From Apophysomyces variabilis (taxonomy: Eukaryota > Mucoromycota > Mucoromycetes > Mucorales > Mucoraceae): a DNA stretch of 64,000 nucleotides. The notes below the pieces were generated by a model. It was not told the DNA's origin. It did not search any database and saw nothing but the letters and a program-made list of their open reading frames with translations. This document shows positions 1-12,361 of the stretch, one piece after another (the stretch's first letter is position 1; every line of letters begins with the position of its first letter). The stretch is taken from contig MZZL01000409.1 in the NCBI GenBank assembly GCA_002749535.1, positions 3,240,160 to 3,304,159 on the forward strand, read 5' to 3'. The translations under genes were made by a program, and so were the position numbers.

Positions 1-6
1 TTTTAC

Positions 7-111
7 CTCGTGCTTCTTCATCTTCTTCTTATAGTAGACGAATAGCATTGGTGCAAAGATCGGAATACCCAGGGAAATCAGCGGTGCCGAAGTAAGCCAG
101 AAGTCAATCAT
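7..111 (-). CDS. First exon of unknown small membrane protein (partial)
   Basis: The minus strand reads from an ATG at 111-109 for 35 codons and then meets a good donor (GTAAAA at positions 6-1), so the gene continues beyond the left edge. The peptide starts MIDFWLTSAPLISLGIPIFA, is hydrophobic over roughly residues 4-27, and ends in a lysine-rich stretch (YYKKKMKKHE). This is the topology of a single-pass N-terminally anchored protein with a positive cytosolic or matrix flank. I do not recognise the family and no function is proposed. The start is chosen because no upstream in-frame ATG is close. Confidence 0.5.
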
Positions 112-1668
112 GGTGGAGAAGTTGAAAAAAATGAAAACATGTGAAAAAGGTGAAGACGAGTGAAAAAGAAAACGGGTAGATTGCTTATTTGTTGTCCATT
201 TGCGGAGAAGGAAAGAGTCAACTATCAAGATGACAACAATAGAAATACGATAAATGCTACTATGATTATAAACAAAAACTATTATGGAAGACACAACAGC
301 TATAAGGTTATCCGACATTTTTGATGTTCTCGTCTACTGGCCGTAATGACTAGTGGTGAATCTCAAAGTAGGTAGTTCCTCAAAGACATACAAAATGTTG
401 ACGATACTGTTTTTTGAAACAGCGTTTACGTGACCAGAAACATTTCTTTGCGCCAACTAATACCCGTATTTGCGATGACGATGTTTGATTGTAAACGCAA
501 TAACTATGTTGATTGACATTGGCCTCTTTGCCGTTTCCTCCGCTGTTCTTGCTTTTTGGAGTCCATGCCGTTTTCTTTCTCTTTTGTCGTTTGTCGGAGA
601 TCATTCAACTGGAACCCAACCATCTTCCTATTCAAGCCTATCAATTACGTTGTGTGAACAAATATTTAAAAACAATAGTTCTCAGCATATCATCTTAATC
701 GTTATTAGGGATCGGTCCGAATGAATACCAATACACGAATATTTTGCCGACCCCTAATCGTCATCAATCCCTACTTTGAAATAAACACCCGGCAAGAGTC
801 TTGAAGTATTTTATACGCGTCTCTCTTTCTAACTTTTCAGTTACAGCACTCTTTGTTGATGTGTATTTGGAAGAGTTATCACATCTTTTGCAAATCTACC
901 ACCTCCTTCAACATAAACATAAGGTTTAATCAAATGCAGATCTTGCTCATTTTCTGATACACTTCATTTCTCTCTTTCTGTATGACTGTGGCACAATGGA
1001 AAATTCTGGTATTATAAACCCTTATCAGTTTTGATGTTCATTGAACAAATATGGCTGGTATAATAACGCTATGACAGCCTCAGGGCGAGTCTTTCTAAGT
1101 CTTACTGTAGTATTTGACTATTATTTTCCTTTGGATACCAGGGATGTTTTTTGATGTAATGCCAAGTAGTTTCAACAACTCTATCGATAGTTTTTATAGT
1201 CCGTATTTTTTCCGTAGAATATGTTAGTTATATAATCCTCAGACCACTGTATCCGTTGCTATTCTTTCGCTTCTTTGCTTGAACATCTGATCATGTCTCA
1301 GTAAGATGAACTATCAATTGGAGGAGTGTTCGTAAACGAATCGATATCCATTACCATTTTTCGTATGTGAAATTGGTTGGAACGCTAATTAGTGTGTACG
1401 TTCTCTTCGAATATGTTGGCAAATGTACGGATAAAAGGTGAACTCTCATAGACAGAGGAGGATCAGCTCCCGTTATGTCACGGGAAGACAAGTAACGCAG
1501 AATTTCAATCGGAGACAGCGCAAACCGTTGTATTCGAGTGGCGCAAATTTTCTTTGCAAAATACTATAGAGCGGTGCGGTGCCCGTGTTGGAGTTGTTCT
1601 CTCCTCTCTCCACACCCCGCTGTCTTTAAAAAGTTTTTTTTTTCATTCTTCCTCCTCCAGACTCGTCC
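112..1668. other. Intergenic, no supported gene
   Basis: AT-rich, with only short overlapping ORFs in conflicting frames (for example 380-604 minus and 485-724 plus) and no domain or consistent splice structure. It must contain the promoters of the flanking divergent genes. I see no further structure I can defend. Confidence 0.5.
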
Positions 1669-3251
1669 ATGCGAAACACGAAGATCTTGGCAGGGTCCTC
1701 TCACCCGGAGCTTGCTTCTCTTGTCTGCAAGAAGCTTGGAACTCCACTTGCCGATACGAAGCTGAAGAAATTTAGTAACAAGGAAACCAGTGTCGAGATT
1801 GGTGGGTGTCGGAAGTGAATCAGGACGAGACGAAGAGAGAGAAACTCACGCGAAACTTGTCTAGGTGTCTCTATTCGTAACGAGGATGTGTTTATTATTC
1901 AGTCCGGATCCATGGAAATGAATGATAACATTATTGAGTTATGTATCATGATCCAAGCTGCACGTATCGGTTCTGCCAGAAGAATTACCGCTGTTTTGCC
2001 ATATTTCCCATACTGCAAGCAGAGCAAACGAAAAGGAAGAACTTGCATTACTGCAAAATGTAAGCTGTTCGGGAATAATGGAAACGCGAGCTAACTGTCT
2101 TTTTCTTTGCTTTTAGTGGTGGCCAATATGTTGGCTGTTGCTGGTGTGGACCATATCATCGTAAGTTAATTTTTGGATATCGGCTGTTGTCTGAGGTCTA
2201 CTGCATACTGAATACATCTGCCAGACAATGGACCTTCACGCTTCGCAAATGCAAGGCTTTTTCCAGCGTCCGGTTGACAACCTCTATGCCGAGCCTAGCA
2301 TTGCCAAATGGATTATACAGAACGTACCAAACTGGAAAAATGGTGTGGTTGTGAGTAAAAACGCAGGCGGTGCCAAAAGGTTAGATTCCCCTCTCTATTT
2401 CCTTAAGATGGAAAGGAAAGGAAGGAAAAGGTGACTTGTAGCTAACCCAATTTTATCAGAGTGACATCTTTGGCGGATGCTCTTCGATTGGACTTTGCCT
2501 TGATTCACAAGGACAGATCTCGATCCGGTCCTCAAGGCCATAATCGCCCATACAGCGGTATGCCCAAAGCTAACGGAACCCCTGTAGCCATTGAGAAGGA
2601 AGATTACATGGAGGATTTGACAGCTTCCATTTCTTCTTTGACCGAGGCCGGCATCAACGGAGATGTGAAGAATGCTGCCGTATCCATCGTAGCAGACAAT
2701 GATGGAGAAGAAAGCACGATTACATTGGTGGGCGATGTTAAGGATAAGATTGTATTCTTGACGGTATGTAAACACATTTTACAAGGGATACATCGGCTCT
2801 GACAGATCACTTTCCTTAGGATGATATCATTGATAACTGTCAGACGTTCCTTGATGCTGCCGAGCATCTAGTGAAGAAATGTGGGGCTGAAAAAGTATAT
2901 ATCATTGCCACACATGGCGTTCTTAGCGGCGATTCGGTGAAACGAATCCAGGCTTGCGAAGAAGTTCATAAGGTAAGATGATGATATTGTCCTTCCCTAG
3001 CGGTAATGCTAACTCGAGAGTTTTAAATCAGCTGGTCGTGACAAACACCTTCCCTATTCCCGAAGAAAAACTGGATCAATGCAGTAAATTAACTGTTATT
3101 GATATATCAACGACATTGGCGGAGGCGATAAGACGAACAGTAGGTTCTACTTTTTTTTGATGATTGAAAACAAACGAAATTTTGTTGCTGAATGGGTTTT
3201 TGATAGCACAATGGCGAAAGTGTCAGTTATCTGTTTAATCATGCGGATTAG
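1669..3251 (+). CDS. PRS1: Ribose-phosphate pyrophosphokinase subunit, Prs1/PRPSAP-like
   Basis: Eight exons: 1669-1801, 1865-2059, 2117-2160, 2225-2379, 2460-2763, 2820-2972, 3032-3139, 3207-3251. They join in phase to 378 residues. The family makes PRPP from ribose-5-phosphate and ATP for nucleotide, histidine and tryptophan synthesis. The fold is clear: [11 protein letters not shown] at the N terminus, [16 protein letters not shown] in the middle, [14 protein letters not shown] near the end. Several features mark the Prs1/PRPSAP branch. The loop reads [14 protein letters not shown] rather than the catalytic YARQDKKDKSRAP type. An extra segment of about 60 residues lies near residues 190-260. 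The PRPP loop is [11 protein letters not shown] rather than VDDMADTCGT. In yeast this type of subunit works only in heteromeric complexes with catalytic partners and also affects cell integrity. The product is therefore probably a structural or regulatory subunit. Confidence 0.93.
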
Positions 3252-4269
3252 GCATAGTATGATAAATTTGATAACGTAGTTTTTTTTTGTTTGCTAATGC
3301 AAGAAAACAAATAAGGCCATCCATTATTCCGTAGCAATAGATCGTTATTTTTCTTTTTCAAAAAAAAAAGTGTGTCGTGCCATTTGAAACAACGAGGTGA
3401 CACGGTGAGGATTTTTGTGTTGTTTTTTTAATTAGCGGAGTAGGCTAAGCCAGGAGATTCCCAGAAGATCTGTTCTGAGCTATTCCTCTTTTAATTCATG
3501 GCTGCAAGAATGATGACGATGTATTATGGGAATCAAGTGAATTGTAAACTCTTATGCTATGTTCTGCTGTTTGATTGATAAGAGCAATAAACAAGAGATG
3601 ATATTGTGTTGGTTTCAAGGGGAGGAATAGCTATAAAGTAAGGCTGAGACAAAGTTGGGGAAATTCAGCCAACAAGAAAATGATGTAATGCTATGGCATT
3701 TAAGAGGGAAGTCTTGTGATGATTTACGATGAGAGATATAGACATGTACCTGTCAAGTCTCTTTATTATTCATTGATATTGATGGGAAGACGTCGATCAA
3801 TTTTTGCCATACCCATTGCCCCGGATCTGTTTGTCTACCACCAGACCAGTCGGGGAACTGCTTTTTTTTTTTTTACTTTTTGTGTTACGAGCCTATGGGG
3901 ATCGACGAGGTGGCGTGGCTATCATTTTTGATTGGATGAAATGGCGATCCCACGTGCCCAAGAGAAAAGAAAAGAAAAACAACTAGAAACCATGCACCAG
4001 CTTCGTTGGGCAGTTTGTAGGATAAGCGTAGTGACAATAACAACCTTTGGATATGGCAACGAAATACAATATAGGAGATATACCTAAACTCTAAATTCTA
4101 TGTTCAGTGTTGCCATCCTCCGTTTCCACTCAAAGAAACCTTTTTAGTTTTTTTTCCTAAGTGTTTCGTCCACTAGCCACAAATCAACTATTTTAATGAA
4201 TAAAATTTCGGCTTTTACTTTCCTTTCTTTCTTTTCCTTCTTTCTCTTCACTTTCACAATCGTTGATCC
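3252..4269. other. Intergenic between PRS1 and the SWIRM gene
   Basis: No supported gene. Short ORFs around 3716-3986 lack domains and run through homopolymer tracts. A CACGTG E-box sits at about 3952-3957, upstream of the SWIRM gene; its use is unknown. Confidence 0.4.
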
Positions 4270-5246
4270 ATGACTTCCACCATGACCACCTCATATCACC
4301 ATGGCAATCCCTTATCACCTCCAATGAGTCCGAAGGCACAATTAAACTATCAGTCGAATATTCATGGAGGTGACGTGCCTGCCTCTCCCTCTTCGTCTTC
4401 TTCTTCTTCCTCCCCTTCCTCCTCTTCTTCTCCTTCACCATCATTGCCATTGATGCCTCTCTCACCGCGCAAGTCTTCTTCTCGGCGTTTCAGTCGAGCA
4501 ATGTCCATCACGGTAGACAGGGACACGTTTTCATTCAACAGCAACTATCCCTACCCAATGTCTTTTGGCAGCCGTCGTAAGAACCTGGCATCTCGTGGCC
4601 GTACCAAAAGTCGACCTCATCGATCGCCATCTGTTACGGATACGCGTGGAAGTTTTACGATGGATATAGATGCGATTACAAAAAGAAATGAAAAAGCTTT
4701 AACAGACGCATTACCGCCTTGTCCTCCTTCTCTGCAAACATGGCCTTCTTCGTTATCGCCTGTTCTTTCACCAAAAGCAAAGTCCGAAATTGCCTATGAT
4801 CAAGTGGACCTTTCGCTGGACGATTCGGTTGCCTATGAGGATCCGGCATGGATTCCTAGTACGGATTTATTTGATAAAAAGAAGCCTGCAGTACGTGTTA
4901 CATGGAAAGGTAAATGAAAGACCTTTTTTACTTTTCTTTCCCATTTATCCGAGCCTGGGTGACGCTAACAAAATAACGAAAAGGATCGCCGCTTGCTATC
5001 CGTCATATGCCTTTCTACGATCGGCTTCATCCCGGAGAAGCCACGATAGCATCGACCTTACGTCTGACGCCCGAACAATTTCTCAAGTGTAAGCGCACAT
5101 TGGTTTTATCTGCTCGGGATTACTACGTGCGAAACATGGCATTTCGCAAATCAGACGCACAAAAACTCTGCCGAATCGACGTGAACAAGACCAGTACGCT
5201 CTGGTGTGCCTTCAACAAACTTGGATGGTTCCATCCTCGAACATAA
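4270..5246 (+). CDS. SWIRM-domain protein (Fun19-like)
   Basis: Two exons (4270-4909 and 4984-5246) join in phase (Gly codon split) to 300 residues. The first 200 residues are low-complexity, rich in serine and proline, with a serine tract from codons such as tct/tcc near 4381-4440 and many SP or RS phospho-acceptor-like sites. The last 85 residues form a SWIRM-type helical domain: LRLTPEQFLKCKRTLV, ARDYYVRN, FRKSDAQKLCRIDVNK and a WCAFNKLGW end. SWIRM domains bind DNA or histones in chromatin complexes. A lone C-terminal SWIRM after a disordered tail is the layout of fungal Fun19 and related proteins. Chromatin function is inferred from the domain only. Confidence 0.82.
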
Positions 5247-7732
5247 CAAACTGAAAAAAAAATTATATATTCTTTGTCTTTTCCAACTGTGCTGCTGCTC
5301 TTGTTGTTCTTCTGTAAATAGTATCGTTTATATCTCATGGTCTCTCTTTCTCTCTTTCTCTTCTTCTCTTTTTCTTCCAATTATCTAAATATGCCTTTCT
5401 TTTTCTTGGTCGTTTCTGTTTTCCTTATGTACTATGCCTAAAACAGCTATACATTCGTCTAAAAATAAAATAAATAAAGATAAAAGAAGTTTATGTGACG
5501 GGATACCTAAATGTTTTTTTTTGCGCCAAGAAGATTCCAGAGAATGAAGGTTAATTTTGGTGTGCCGGATCTATGACAAAATAAGTGATCGACGAACCGG
5601 TTTAAGACCCAGCACTGCTGATCCTGAAACAAAAAGGAAGACACGATTGTTACCGAGAGGAAAAATGACTGGTTCTCCCATAGATGTGATGTGCAATCGG
5701 AACGCCCTCATCAGCCAACGGCGTTCTGAACAAAAACAGCAACAAGCCGTTGGATGGATTCCTACAAGAAAAAAGCACATTCCATTAGAGACTCCAATGT
5801 TTATGCGCTCCGTTCGAAAAAAGAAACAATCATTGCTAGACGGGATATTCGTCTCGATTGGTGTAAGGTTTCACGATGGCGAGGCACATTCTTAAGGTTC
5901 TTAATCATATTACCGAAACATTACTACTCCTCCTCCATCTCCTCCTCGTCTCCATTTCATCTTTGTTCCCTAGGCACGATAACCAAGGACACGATCACAA
6001 TTCCCGCTGTTAGGCAAAACAAACCTCAAAAACCAAAAAGAAATCTTTCATAGCCATCTTCCTGACTTTCAATTGCTCGGACAAAAAAAATTATGTATAC
6101 CATGTGCTTATTGATTAGTTGTTCTTTTAATCACAAATTTGATTGTGTTGCCGACCATATTTTCCAGACGTAACAGCATTTCAACCCAATTAGATCCATC
6201 CATCATGTACAAAAGTTGATAAAGGCCCCAAAAATGACAATAATAATTAAGTCCTTTCGTTTTTATCGCCAGTCAATACCAAATAAAGGCGAATTGATTA
6301 AAGAAACGATAAGTTGCATGCATTGTACGTATGTGTTCTCTCTCTCTCTCTCTCTGTCTCTCTCTTGCTTGGTAACACTTTCTCTCCGTGGTTCCAATTG
6401 CGCTGTTTACTTCAGTTATTTTGTGACACCATTTTGATAACAGAAGAACTTCTGAAAAGGAAAACAGAACAAAGATGACTGCATGTCAAAACCACTCTAT
6501 GTTAAATATGTCATATGTCATAAATAGCCCATACGTTTTCTAAAGCATCGCTACCAGGAAGGGTAAAGTTTCTTATAAATAGCTAAAGAGCACAAAGCGT
6601 AAAATGAGTAGCAAATAACCAATCTTAGAGAATGAATTCTGTTTTCGGGTTTGGTTTTTTGTACGTATCACAAGCTATCGACTTGCTTGAAAGCCGGCAG
6701 TGAAGCGGAAAAGAGAAAGAAAAGTCAGATTTTTCCTTTTTACTTCCCACGAGAAACCTGAGCTTTCGAGATGTAGACGGCGAATTAAAGACGGATATTA
6801 GCGGAGACGTACAAATTTACCTGATCTGGAATTGCCTATGGCTGTTCATGGGAAGGTTTCATCATATGAATTTGAATGGTCCAAAACAAAAGGAATATAG
6901 CAAGGTTTCGTTATCTAATAAGGCAGATGAGTGTCTTTTAAGTTTGCAACATATGAACACGTTCACAAGTAAGTCGCACACTCGTGCTGAAAACCAAAAA
7001 AGAAAAAAAAAGCAGCACAGTCCAACGTGGCCCGTGTCCTGTGTCAAACTATTGGAGGAGAACTTTATTAAGGTAGTGCTTCATTTTGCAAGTTCAACCT
7101 TTCATTACTTGAATATCCAAGTGTTGATCAGGGATGACTGAAGGCTGTCTTCGATAGTAAATCCTATGCCATGGACTTGATGGCCTCCGTTTATTATTCA
7201 AACCCCGGTAACGACGAGGTGTAGGGGAGGGTTAAACCAGGGTAAAAGCTAATCAAGATCCAGCATGCTACGCTCTAACCTACAATTGAGGTTGCAAAGT
7301 TTAGACAACACGCGGCGCTGTCAAAATTGTTCTTCTCTATCCATGGATGTTTTGGTGTCTTTTCTAGCAAGCATACTGTTTGGTTCTCAATCCACCTTTT
7401 CGATTTCCTTGCATACGCTAAAAACCTCGGTTGGGCCTAGGACTCATTGTTCCTGGCGTCAGATCGGAAAAGCAGAAACTCTCCACAAAGGCATTCCGGG
7501 CAATTCTATCCTTACTGGATCTCCGCTCACACGCATTGAGCACAATCATTTGAGGAACAGACGTACTAGAAAAGTAGATCTGTCCATCGGTAGAAACATA
7601 TCCAAGATTTTCACCGCGCTTTTTTCGATCGGTTTGATGCTAAAGCAAATCCTACAACATTATCTTTTTTTCCTTTTGTGTAAATCCGTATTTGTTTTCT
7701 ATGCCAATTGGGTTTCTTAAGCCTTATTTATT
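5247..7732. other. 2.5 kb gap with ORF fragments of unknown nature
   Basis: No recognised gene. Three stretches look slightly protein-like: plus 5557-5895 (basic, glutamine-containing), plus about 6730-7141 (a frame reading DGELKTDISGDVQIYLIW) and minus about 7430-7660. The last has an acceptor-like TTTAG followed by a 70-codon open frame containing ENLGYVSTDGQIYF. None joins into a convincing gene, so they may be decayed genes or chance. Confidence 0.35.
6337..6366 (+). repeat. (CT)n microsatellite
   Basis: A pyrimidine dinucleotide run, interrupted once by a G, in noncoding DNA. Confidence 0.9.
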
Positions 7733-8517
7733 TTATGCAGTACTTTTGTTTTCGCTCTTTTTGTTCACCATTGATTTTCCTACGCCCATCTGCTCAAACT
7801 CCCAAGTAGTTGCACGCAAACCAATACCAGCAGGTGCGTTCATCGTGAGATACTGTAACCATCGCTGAACCGTCTCGGGATGCGAATCCTTGATCTGTAA
7901 AAGTCGCTTGTGCGTCTTTCTTTCAAAGTTCTCCTGCGATTTTTTATGGACGAAAGGCGATTTGATCACAGTCCAGCGCGAGGTTTGCGTTGGCAGAGGG
8001 ACTGTACCAGAACAAGGCATACCCATGTGATAAGCTGCGCGACGAGCAAAATCGGCAAAGAAGTCGAGTTGTTGGGGCAAATAACCACGCATTTGTAGAT
8101 TGCAAACAGGGATACCATGGGTAGCAGCCACACGCTTCGGCACTGGAGCAAAGAAGGACAGAGTTCAGCAAATGAAGGAAATCCAGCACACACAGAGACG
8201 CTCACCTTCGGCAATGTGCATATAGTCGGGTTCTTCTTCAGGTTCGGGAATTTTAAGTGGAACACGGTCGTTTACTTCTGCCTGTACTGATTTGGCAGAA
8301 GAGCTGAAATTTTGGATGCAAGGGTGAGTTGAAATGTGATTGTCGTTATATACCAGGGAAAAAGAGAGGGTTCTTACACAAATAACCGTGAGGCATTAAG
8401 GCCTGCTCGCTGAGGTGCAAAACGAGCCAAACGGTACTATGGAAACATAAGGCGAGGGTCGTTAATGGCTCCGTGGAATAAGCAATTGCTCTTTTCCGTA
8501 CGTACTGTAGACAGCAT
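7733..8517 (-). CDS. RSM10: Mitochondrial small ribosomal subunit protein uS10m (Rsm10/MRPS10)
   Basis: Four exons on the minus strand: 8506-8517, 8378-8436, 8206-8303 and 7733-8142. They give 192 residues with all phases matching. The first coding exon is only four codons (MLST). The N terminus (YRLARFAPQRAGLNASRLFV) is rich in Arg, Ala, Leu and Ser and lacks acidic residues, as in a matrix-targeting presequence. The body carries the uS10 signature: LQMRGYLPQQLDFFADFARRA, CSGTVPLPTQTSRWTVIKSP, FVHKKSQENFERKTHKRLL. The protein sits in the head of the mitoribosomal small subunit. The C-terminal tail after WEFEQMGVG is short and basic. Confidence 0.93.
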
Positions 8518-9270
8518 TTTTCGCAAGTGTGGTCAGGTCCGAGAATGGGGCAAGAACTGGGTGTTATGTCAAAGCCACCGTTGTCCAAGCGACCGGGATT
8601 TCAAAATGCGAACAAACAAACAGTGGAGGGGAGTCTGGATCACCAATGAGAATGAGTTATTTGTTGCATGTCAAAAGTGGAAAATGTTGCAACAACACAC
8701 AAGTGTCGTACCATCCGAATGAATTGTAAAAACTATACGTATATATTATCTGCATTATTGTGTCTGTCATAGAACAAAGCGGGAAAAAAGAGGTAGTTTG
8801 TGTTACTGAGCGAATATCGGCTATTAGGTTTATGAAAAGTGTTTTGAGTCATTGATTGATTTAGCGTGGGTCCAACCAAAACGGATGAACTTTACACATA
8901 ATGTTGCCACATATGTTTCTGTCGAGAAATCGAAAGAAAAGAGGATATGACATTAAGATTGTAATGTTATGTGGGCGGAGTGGGTCACAGATGAAGGTTG
9001 ATTCGACTCATGCAGACCTGCCTGTAGGCTCCGGTTGCAGCATTTCTCCTTCTTTTTTCTTTTTTGGCCTTTGGGAAAAAAAAAGCACAGCTGGATGCAA
9101 GAGAAAAAGAAAAAGCCTACAGTACGGTGACGTCTGGTGAGGCCACGTGTGTGACGAAGAAGTAATTCAAAACGCATAAAAAGAGCCATCAAAAGCATTG
9201 GAGCAAATAGCTCTCTCTCTCGACCCCAGATTTTTGTTCTCTTATATACATACTAAGATCAAAATAGCCA

Positions 9271-11947
9271 ATGTCAGCATTTGCTTCCTATCCATTTCTC
9301 TTTTCATCTTCTAACATATCGCAGTCTAATGAGTCGTCTACTTATTCTTCCGCTTTTCCTCCACTCCAATCGCTTCCCTTGATTAGTTCACAACCCAGAA
9401 GAAAATCTCACCATGCCATCCCTCAACCTCCATCCTTCCATCAATGTCTCGCTCCTCCCAAATACCCACCCTATTTAAAGCATACGGCTTATGCTGGACT
9501 TGCTCTGGAACAGTACAATTACCTTCAGAGCAAACGTCCTAATAGACCGCTTCTCACAAGTACATCTACTCCATTGAAGTCCACTCCGCCGTGCATGAAG
9601 AAACCCAGCAGCCCTATTGATAATCCCAGCTGCATTTTGGACGAATTAGATCTACGATTGCCTACTTACTGGAATCATAAAGATAAAGACCAACACATAG
9701 AAATTGGTAGAAACGGCTTGGATTTGGCGTACGCAGGTTAGGTTGATGCGTGGGAAAACGGGGAAGAGTGCTTCTCCTTCTCTCTTTATTTTCCCGTATT
9801 GCTGTTTAGTGATGGAAAAGATTATTTATTTGTTTCCGGTAGGACAAGGAAAAGATGATTCTGAGGCGGCCTGTGTACGAGCCAACTTCCCTATGCGATC
9901 ACAATGTGGTATCTATTACTTTGAGATGCAGGTCATCTCCAGAGGGGATGAGGGATACATTGGCATTGGATTTTGCACTGGGGTTAATGACCTAGACCGT
10001 TTGCCAGGTAATAAAGTAAAGTTACGAAAAAAAAAAAGGTCATGCGATATATTTTTTTTTCTTTTTCTTTCTTGTCATAGGCTGGGATGTAGGCTCCTGG
10101 GGATACCACGGTGATGATGGACAAGCTTTTGCAGGATGTGGGACTGGGAAGGGTTATGGTCCTTGTTTCACAACAGGCGATGTCGTCGGCTGTGGTGTGA
10201 ACTTTGCGGACAAGACAGCATTCTATACAAAGAATGGGGTCCATCTCGGTACTGCATTTCACTCAATCGATACAACAGCACCACTTTTCCCTTGCATTGG
10301 TCTACGTTCTCCAGGGGAACTTGTCACTGTCAACTTCGGACAAGATGCTTTTATGTTTGACATTGCCCAGTATGTTAAAGTAAGTCAATCCACTTTGACT
10401 AATCAATTAATTATTTAAACATGACTTCCATTCATATTCTTCCTTCGTTCCTTTTTTTTTTTTTTTGACAGGACCAAAAAAGAGAGAAGTGGAAAACGTT
10501 TGTAGACCGCCAAGATGCACCACAAATTGACAGTGTACCGAAAATAGAATCCGATCAAATGAAGTTGGATCAGTTGATTCTCTCGTACCTCGTACATCAC
10601 GGTTACACTGGAACAGCCAAAGCTTTTCTCAAAGACAAAAAATACGTTTGCGATACCTCGCTCAGCATTGCAGATGTAAAGCCGGCTTGCTTCGCCGGAA
10701 AAAGCTCCGACATCACAGCAGAAAATGACATGAACCAGCGACAGAGTATGTTTGGGTTCATCGAGGAAGAATCCTACATGTTTTGATCAATGACATTTTA
10801 GGTATACGGGCAGCCATACTAGCTGGCCAGGTTGATCGTGCAATAGAATTGACACAAACCTACTTTCCCGGCGTATTGGACGAACAGGGCAAAGGAGAGA
10901 ATATTGTGTTTGACCTGAAATGTCGCAAGTTTATTGAGATGATATCAGAATATACAGAACAAGAACGCGCTCTTCGCCGAAAGAGTCAAGCTGCTAATAC
11001 CTTAGAAGATGACCGTATGAGCATTAGCAGCACCGATATGCAAAGTAGTGTATGCAGCGAAGAGCCGGAGAGTGTAAATGGGACAGGGCGACGTAAACCA
11101 ATACCGATATGTACATCACCTTCGTCATCCTCTGCGCCTGTTTCCGCGTCGGGAAGGCGCTTAAGTTATGCAGCTATTGCTGCATCGGTTTCTCCGACCA
11201 GTAGCACCAGTAGTTTTTGCGCTATATCGGTCTCACCAACAGGAACCGCCTCTTCCAATGGGTCTGACCCGATGGAGGCCGATGAGAGTCTAAATATGGT
11301 CAACAGACGTGGCCGACGCCTCTCTACTAGGAGAAGTAGCAGCAGCAGTAGCAGCAGCGGTTTCAGCATATGCAGTATTGGGCCCATTAGCTGCGATCCT
11401 ACATTGGGCGAAGAAGACGAGGACGATAATATTGGACATACCTCTACCGTTCATCTGATGAAACAGGTCATGAAGTATGGACAACAATTGCAGGAAAGCT
11501 ATCGTAAATCGGATAAACCTCGCGTTCGCGAAAGACTAGCCGTAAGAAACAAAAAGACTGGCTTAGCAATGTCATGTTTGTTTATATCTATTATCATTCT
11601 CTATGTTTACAGGAACTTTTCTCATTGTTTGCTTATCCTGATCCCAGTACAAGTCCAGTAGCCTATCTGCTGGACAAAAGTGGCCGTGATACATTAGCAA
11701 CAGAACTTAATGCTGCCATTTTAGGTAATGGAGAAGGACGGGGAAAAGAGATGGAAAAGGCTGACAAATAGTCCACCATTTAGTGCATCAAAATCATCCA
11801 GAAATTCCTCCTCTGGAACGCGTTTTTAGACAATATCTTGTGTCCAAAAAAGAGCTTGTCTTGGACGGTCATGGAGCGGCTTCTCTTGTTAGTGCTGAAG
11901 AGCAATGGCAAACTAACTCGCTTTATGGCCGTGTCAATACAATCTAA
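9271..11947 (+). CDS. GID1: RanBPM/Gid1-like subunit of the GID/CTLH ubiquitin ligase
   Basis: Seven exons (9271-9736, 9843-10007, 10081-10379, 10472-10745, 10802-11541, 11613-11724, 11772-11947) join exactly to 743 residues. Domain order is that of RANBP9/10 and yeast Vid30/Gid1. A proline- and serine-rich N terminus is followed by a SPRY domain at about 165-310 (YYFEMQVISRGDEGYIGIGF, GYGPCFTTGDVVGCGVNF). Then come LisH at about 341-372 (LILSYLVHHGYTGTAKAF), CTLH from about 402 (IRAAILAGQVDRAIELTQ), a serine-rich insert, and a CRA region at about 648-743 ending with the helices around HHLVHQNHPEIPPLERVF. The complex degrades gluconeogenic enzymes and other substrates. The insert between CTLH and CRA (about 480-600) is low-complexity and probably phospho-regulated. 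Confidence 0.94.
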
Positions 11948-12361
11948 AAAAGTAGCTTACGATTTTGGGGTTCTTTTATAGTCAAACTTCTCGTATTTGT
12001 AAATTCTATTCATTCTTACCAAAAAAAAAAGCTTATTTTTCTTACTAAAAGTTAGGTATGCCACTTTTTTTTTTCGGACAGCATGGCAAACGTATCATAT
12101 CAGTGTTTAAGTGATTTTGTTTCTGCACTCGCATAAACCACGATGTCAATTGCAACGAGGAACAAGCTATCGAAGCAGAGACGAAAAAAAAAAAAGGAAA
12201 TGCTCTAAATGAATTTGTTGCTAACTGCCAAGATCAATCTTTTGGGCCTGCGGCTGTAGCATGCCATGGTTGTTTTATTCCATTGTCGGCACAAGGTTTC
12301 TGCTTCCGACAGAAAAGATGGACTTGCATGGGATAAATGATCATGCTCTTTCTGTTTGCAC
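11948..12361. other. Convergent 3' intergenic region
   Basis: The 3' ends of the Gid1 gene (+) and the DUF4050 gene (-) face each other here. The stretch has A/T homopolymers and no gene. Confidence 0.5.

Noticed and set aside
11166..11487. Minus-strand ORFs over the Gid1 serine-rich insert
   Set aside because: Shadows of the serine codons of the real plus-strand gene.
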